From contig DWWX01000018.1 in assembly GCA_019119495.1 (NCBI GenBank), positions 43,018 through 107,017 on the forward strand: 64,000 nucleotides of DNA, given 5' to 3'. This DNA comes from Candidatus Gemmiger stercorigallinarum (lineage in GTDB: Bacteria; Bacillota; Clostridia; Oscillospirales; Ruminococcaceae). Shown piece after piece: positions 59,695-64,000 of this stretch. The position numbers were made by a program, and so were the translations under genes. The stretch's first letter is position 1. Each line of letters opens with the position of its first letter. The notes under the pieces were generated by a model that saw only the letters and a program-made list of their open reading frames with translations, ran no database searches and was not told the DNA's origin.

Positions 59695-61434
59695 TTAGAG
59701 CATATCAGCAATTAAGGAAAGTTCATCGGTTGAAGTATATTGGGAACCGTTTCTTGTGGTTCGCCCACTTTCACTAAATAAGTACAAATTCTTTTTAGCT
59801 CTAGAGCAAAGAACATAAAGAAGCTTATAGGTTTCATTTTTCCTACATAATTTTTTTATGGGATTCAAAATATAGTCCCAATGCGGTAGGTATCCGTTCA
59901 ACAGACCAGCTGCTATAACTGAAGTATATTCTTCGCCTTTAACGCCGTGAAGGGTAGAAATTACCACACCATTTTTTTCTCCAAAATACTTACTGATTGA
60001 ATTAAAATCTGTGGAAAGCGCATACCTATCTACTCTTGAGCGAATTTCATCAAAAAAAGAATTTGTTAATGCTGACAAAGCTGCTTCTTTGCTTATTCTA
60101 ACATGTAGAATTGCAAAAACCTTTTCAATTGCGGAGCCTAAACAGGTTATGCCATCTGTATCTGTGCCGCGACAACAATTAACAGCGGAAAGGACATCAT
60201 AGTTTTGTATATTATCAGGCACCATGATTCTGAAGTCATCTCTAACGATTGAAATAAATTCAGTAGCAATTCGCTTTCTTAACGTCACATTTTTTCCGGA
60301 TGGAAGAAATAGCAATTTCGCTATCAGAAACAAAGGATTCATGGGATCATACTTTATTGGAGAAATATCTGGTGCATCAAATGGAATGTCCGGAAGTATT
60401 ATACGTAGTTTTCTAGATAGATCGAACAACATACCCCATTGAGGAGCAATAACACAAATTTCCTCAGCCTTTGTTCCATTTTCAAGTTCTTCCTTTATTA
60501 AGGCTGCAATTTCAGATGCCAGATCTGTGTAATAAACGGAATCAAAAAAATGTATTTCACCAAGTTCATCCTTATGCTTTGCAACTGAGTGAGCTTCAGT
60601 TCTAGAAACTTCGAATCTGCTATATAAATCCACCAATCTCTGAGTAGAACGATAACAGCCTCTTAGTGACATAGAATCAAAATCTGTTTCATAAAGTGTT
60701 TCTAGCTCTTGTTTGGTTTTTGCCACTCCACCTAAAGAGCCATAGATAGCTTGATTAGCATCACCCACAAACATCAAAGTTATTGACTTATTTGCTTTAT
60801 AAATTTTTGATAATATCAAGTATTGAAGTTCATTGGTATCTTGAAATTCATCCACCAAAATACTACTTATGACTGATGCTATATTTGAACTAATAAATGG
60901 GCAAGACGACAGCAATTCATCTGAAAGAAGCAGAATTGTATCAAAATCGATTTCCTTCTTTTCCTCTAATAAGTGTTCGTATTCAGTCCTAATGTTTTCG
61001 TATTGAAAAGGATCATCAAAATTTCTAAGGCGTATGCCAAGGCGCTCCGCTATCTCATGTCCATACTTTTTCTTACAATAATCGTCAATGATTTGATAGC
61101 CCTTACAAAGCCTTTTTGAATACATGGCATAAGGACGAATGATATAACGCATACAAAACTGATGAATTGTACCTGCCCAAATGCTTGATAGGTCAATATT
61201 CATGTCTTCTAAACGGTTGATAATTTCTTCAGCGGCACGATTAGTATACGTAATTGCTATTTTTATCTTTCTTGAATCTGATTTTTGGAGTACCTGGTAT
61301 GCCAATCGGTGTGTGAGTGTACGAGTTTTACCACTGCCTGGGCAAGCGGTCAACAAAACATTATTTGGTGCTGTACATGCAGCCTGTTGTTCAGGGGAAA
61401 GTTCCTTAAGTATGTCATCTACGCCCTCAAACAT
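59695..61434 (-). CDS. gajB: Gabija helicase GajB (UvrD-like)
   Basis: 579 residues. A superfamily 1 UvrD/PcrA-like helicase with Walker A ACPGSGKTRT (about 30), the DEFQDT box (about 194) and the late VISTLHGVKGEEY and VLCSRAKKN motifs. Its start overlaps the gajA stop by 8 bases. Adjacency to an OLD-family nuclease is the defining Gabija layout. In characterised systems GajB binds the GajA tetramer and assists DNA-triggered attack on phage. It is somewhat longer than typical GajB (about 500). Confidence 0.88.
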   Translation of the reverse strand: MFEGVDDILKELSPEQQAACTAPNNVLLTACPGSGKTRTLTHRLAYQVLQKSDSRKIKIAITYTNRAAEEIINRLEDMNIDLSSIWAGTIHQFCMRYIIRPYAMYSKRLCKGYQIIDDYCKKKYGHEIAERLGIRLRNFDDPFQYENIRTEYEHLLEEKKEIDFDTILLLSDELLSSCPFISSNIASVISSILVDEFQDTNELQYLILSKIYKANKSITLMFVGDANQAIYGSLGGVAKTKQELETLYETDFDSMSLRGCYRSTQRLVDLYSRFEVSRTEAHSVAKHKDELGEIHFFDSVYYTDLASEIAALIKEELENGTKAEEICVIAPQWGMLFDLSRKLRIILPDIPFDAPDISPIKYDPMNPLFLIAKLLFLPSGKNVTLRKRIATEFISIVRDDFRIMVPDNIQNYDVLSAVNCCRGTDTDGITCLGSAIEKVFAILHVRISKEAALSALTNSFFDEIRSRVDRYALSTDFNSISKYFGEKNGVVISTLHGVKGEEYTSVIAAGLLNGYLPHWDYILNPIKKLCRKNETYKLLYVLCSRAKKNLYLFSESGRTTRNGSQYTSTDELSLIADML

Positions 61435-63571
61435 TCAGACCACCTGCCTTAGCTATAAATAAGGAGACCATATCATCTGGAAACTCATCGCAGAACATTT
61501 CTATTGTCTCTTTAATTTCTTTTGAGCTCCTTGCTTCTTTAAATGCAGTTTTCAAATCGTCATAGTCTTCATCCAAATTGTAAGTATTAAAGGAATAGCT
61601 TGCCATTTTCCATAATAATTTCTCGGACAAAATGTCTTTTGATGCAAATGCAATTGCATCGAGAATATACATTGGGATCGTTGCAGCATCATCGATCTTT
61701 TCAGCGAGCAATGTTGCGTACCAGCCCTTTTTGATATTCTTTGCCACAGTCATTACCGAGTCATATCTTTCTGCTTCTGTCCCTGATTTAACAGCTAAAA
61801 CATGTTTCTCTTTTGTAGCAGCATCTTTATATGCACGTTTTATGATTGCGCAAACAAAACGTTTGTTATTATCTTCGCTTGCGAAATCGACTTCAAGGGT
61901 ATGCGGGGCATAGAATGCACTAACATAAGGATTTGCATCAAAGAGCTGAGACAACTTTTTTCTTCGTGAGGCACCTCTATCCATTGCAACCTGGCTTGAC
62001 TTTTTTGCTCCATCAACTACTACATCCAAATCTGTCACGATGGAGCACTTTCGCTGTAATCGTGATTCGTCAAAAATGCATGCAACATTTTCAAATCCAA
62101 CACTTCCAATGTTAATCAGACCAATTCCCATCTCATCAAGAGACACTCCAAGGACTTTTTTGACCAACGCTGGGATCAGTATCTCTTCACCGTCCCCTTC
62201 AACCAAAATAACCCCTTTAGAAAACAATAAAACACTCCGCTTTGCATCTAAATATCTCGATAGTATTTTCGAAAAAGATATCCCCTTATATTCTAAAATA
62301 TCTGCTCCAAACTGATCCAATCCATTGGTAGGTTTCATTACAAGCGATGTCTGTTCATCAACTTTTTTCATGACATTGACCTTTTCAATATCTGATACTT
62401 CAGAAAGATGAGTTGAATGTGTGGACATCACAACTTGGGTATATGTATGTGTAACTTGGAGATTATTGAATAAGGTTTTCTGAATATGTGTGTGAATATG
62501 AGCTTCTGGTTCTTCAATAATCATAATATTGAGAAGTTCGCGATTACGATTAACCTCGAATTCAACCAGCTTCATAGCAATATACAAAATATTAAGATGC
62601 CCTAATCCCAACAAGTCTATATCCTTCTGATTGGAAGGAGAAATCGTCAAATACCTAGCAAGTGTAGCAAAATCTTCTTTTAGCCGTGACTCTAACTTGA
62701 TTTCTGGCGAATAAATTGCGCCAATCATTTCAAGTAATTTTTGGTTTACCTGACTCCCAATATCGGAAACCTGAGGAATATGAGATATTTTTTGGTTTAG
62801 TTCGGAAATTTTTCTCTTTATATCATCGATATCAGTTTCTTCAATATTTCCTTCAATAGTGTCAATAATTTGACGGATGGGGTTTTTCGGTTTTCTAAGT
62901 TCTGACTCAACATCGCGAAGAGCATCGATAAATACAGTTGATATATGCTGCCATACGTTCATGATATCGATTTTGCTACCAAGAACAGATTGGTCATCAT
63001 CCTCAGGGTTTACATACTGGCCGGCGCAAATATCTCCAACGATAGATTTATATACATTTTCGTTTGTAAAATCTGCCTGTGAACGTGATGTATAATAAAA
63101 TTCGTAGTCACTTAATTTTATTTGAGAACGAACTGCCTCAAATGTACCATTTTGAGCAGCTTCAGCCAGTTCTGCTCTTTTTGCTCTACAAGGGCGAATA
63201 AAAAGAGAAACTGTTCCAAAATCTTTATCTCTACAACGAATATACGACTTTAAGAAATCAGCATTTTCCTGTTCTGGAGTAAGTTCAGCACAAAATTCAT
63301 TACTTTTATCTTCACTTGAAATTTCGTCAAAAAAAGCAGATATTATAATCCAATGTCCTCTCCAGTCTCCAAGAACGTACGAAAAATCTGTTTCTTTGAG
63401 ACGTTTCGTATTGTAGTAGTAATTATCATCAAGAAGAATTCGAATAGCAGTCAACGCATTTGATTTGCCTGAATCATTTTCTCCGATTATGGTATTGGCT
63501 CCTTTGGAAAATTCAAAACGCGCTGTTTTGAGATTTTTGAAATTAACAATCTGAATATATTTTAGATACAT
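61427..63571 (-). CDS. gajA: Gabija OLD-family nuclease GajA
   Basis: 714 residues from the ATG at 63571 (GGGGGAT upstream); extra in-frame residues further 5' lack a site. The N-terminal ABC-type ATPase has Walker A GENDSGKS (30-37) and Walker B IIEEPEAH (about 350), with STHS following. The C-terminal TOPRIM nuclease has VEGDGEE (about 457) and the acidic VTDLDV (about 512), both intact. This is the class 2 OLD architecture of GajA, though longer than the usual ~580, mostly in the C-terminal part. It forms an operon with gajB under the promoter at 63672-63700. Confidence 0.88.
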   Translation of the reverse strand: MYLKYIQIVNFKNLKTARFEFSKGANTIIGENDSGKSNALTAIRILLDDNYYYNTKRLKETDFSYVLGDWRGHWIIISAFFDEISSEDKSNEFCAELTPEQENADFLKSYIRCRDKDFGTVSLFIRPCRAKRAELAEAAQNGTFEAVRSQIKLSDYEFYYTSRSQADFTNENVYKSIVGDICAGQYVNPEDDDQSVLGSKIDIMNVWQHISTVFIDALRDVESELRKPKNPIRQIIDTIEGNIEETDIDDIKRKISELNQKISHIPQVSDIGSQVNQKLLEMIGAIYSPEIKLESRLKEDFATLARYLTISPSNQKDIDLLGLGHLNILYIAMKLVEFEVNRNRELLNIMIIEEPEAHIHTHIQKTLFNNLQVTHTYTQVVMSTHSTHLSEVSDIEKVNVMKKVDEQTSLVMKPTNGLDQFGADILEYKGISFSKILSRYLDAKRSVLLFSKGVILVEGDGEEILIPALVKKVLGVSLDEMGIGLINIGSVGFENVACIFDESRLQRKCSIVTDLDVVVDGAKKSSQVAMDRGASRRKKLSQLFDANPYVSAFYAPHTLEVDFASEDNNKRFVCAIIKRAYKDAATKEKHVLAVKSGTEAERYDSVMTVAKNIKKGWYATLLAEKIDDAATIPMYILDAIAFASKDILSEKLLWKMASYSFNTYNLDEDYDDLKTAFKEARSSKEIKETIEMFCDEFPDDMVSLFIAKAGGLNV

Positions 63572-63671
63572 AATATCCCCCTTGTTTGTAACTCGTTCCA
63601 TATAATAAAACACGCCTTATTATTTAGGTGGCATCAATCCTATTTATTGGTCCGTATTTCTAGTAATATAT

Positions 63672-63700
63672 AGTATAACTCATGTCTCATTACCCTTCAA
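63672..63700 (-). promoter_or_regulatory. Promoter of gajAB
   Basis: On the minus strand TTGAAG, 17 bp, TATACT, about 100 bp before gajA. Confidence 0.75.
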
Positions 63701-63757
63701 TTTTTTTGCGCGTTGTTTTCCTATTTTGAATTGCTGTTTTGAGAATTCCGCCCAAGT

Positions 63758-63803
63758 AAAAATCCCTCTAGCAAGCAATCTTATCGTGCTGCTAGAGGGA
63801 TTT
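63758..63803 (-). terminator. Terminator of upstream transfer-region gene
   Basis: On the minus strand AAATCCCTCTAGCA pairs with TGCTAGAGGGATTT and is followed by TTTAC, directly after the partial CDS. Confidence 0.85.
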
Positions 63804-63813
63804 CCAGATAGTT

Positions 63814-64000
63814 TTATCTGTATATCACATTTTGAACCGTAAACTTCAAATCCTGCACCTTACCCAGCAACCAAAAGGCCAGCTTCGGCAGCCCAAAGGG
63901 GCTTATGAGAAACGCGATCACCAGCAGGATAAGGCCGTTCTGCGGGGAGTATGTCACCAGGACGTCCACGCCCAGCAGGGCAATCACCGTACTGAGCAGC
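63814..64000 (-). CDS. CD1845-like membrane protein of ICE, partial
   Basis: Only the C-terminal 61 residues are inside the window. They form a hydrophobic helix followed by LISPFGLPKLAFWLLGKVQDL and a TVQNVIYR end, matching the tail of CD1845-type small membrane proteins carried in clostridial conjugative elements. It shows that the element's transfer region continues to the right. The GC-rich codons match the relaxase rather than the defence cargo. Confidence 0.7.
   Translation of the reverse strand, partial: LLSTVIALLGVDVLVTYSPQNGLILLVIAFLISPFGLPKLAFWLLGKVQDLKFTVQNVIYR

Overview
The window is chromosomal DNA from a high-GC, low-A+T-codon Firmicute. The housekeeping genes have strongly GC3-biased codons, Gram-positive AGGAGG ribosome binding sites and TTGACA-N17-TATAAT promoters. 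The DnaD/DnaC primosome pair, class B sortase and sucrose PTS fit the gut Oscillospiraceae (Faecalibacterium / Subdoligranulum / Gemmiger group). That placement is inference from gene content and composition, not a database match.

Positions 1-41,640 are the host backbone. In order they hold: a tandemly duplicated pair of membrane-protein/ectodomain genes (1-5,033); an ECF sigma, ZAS anti-sigma and membrane protein operon (5,250-7,180); an ABC exporter and an SGNH lipoprotein; galT and a sugar nucleotidyltransferase; a zinc-ribbon DUF2628 membrane protein; prfB; a P-type ATPase; the DnaD/DnaC pair; sortase B; a methyltransferase; a DUF3810 putative metalloprotease; a GH25 muramidase broken by a one-base frameshift; a LacI-controlled sucrose operon (scrR-scrA-scrB); a nitroreductase; a DAHP synthase divergent from ybaK-rsuA; an XRE membrane regulator; an ArsC/Spx-like protein; a GNAT-MnmM fusion; an HtrA protease; a ParE/Phd toxin-antitoxin pair; tRNA-Leu(CAA); and a small XRE regulator facing a strong promoter with no convincing ORF.

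From about 41,650 to the right edge the composition drops sharply and the content becomes an integrative conjugative element. It opens with a large serine recombinase, followed by MobC-like and small accessory proteins. The relaxase lies at 58.2-59.6 kb, and the tail of a CD1845-type transfer-region membrane protein runs off the right edge. The element carries a dense defence cargo. One rightward gene train (47,541-57,912) holds an NBR1-FW-domain protein, a small excisionase-like HTH protein, a complete type I restriction-modification system (hsdM, a half-length hsdS, hsdR) and a Hachiman pair (hamA, hamB). A leftward pair behind the relaxase (59,695-63,571) is a Gabija system (gajA, gajB) with its own promoter.

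The most interesting signals are: the FW-domain protein leading the R-M/Hachiman train; a HamA whose expected E-x-K nuclease residues read S-S-S; the single-TRD HsdS; and the way the cargo separates mobC from the relaxase by about 14 kb. On the host side, the GNAT-MnmM fusion, a 46-bp perfect palindrome and an apparently non-coding transcription unit at 41.1-41.6 kb deserve a second look.
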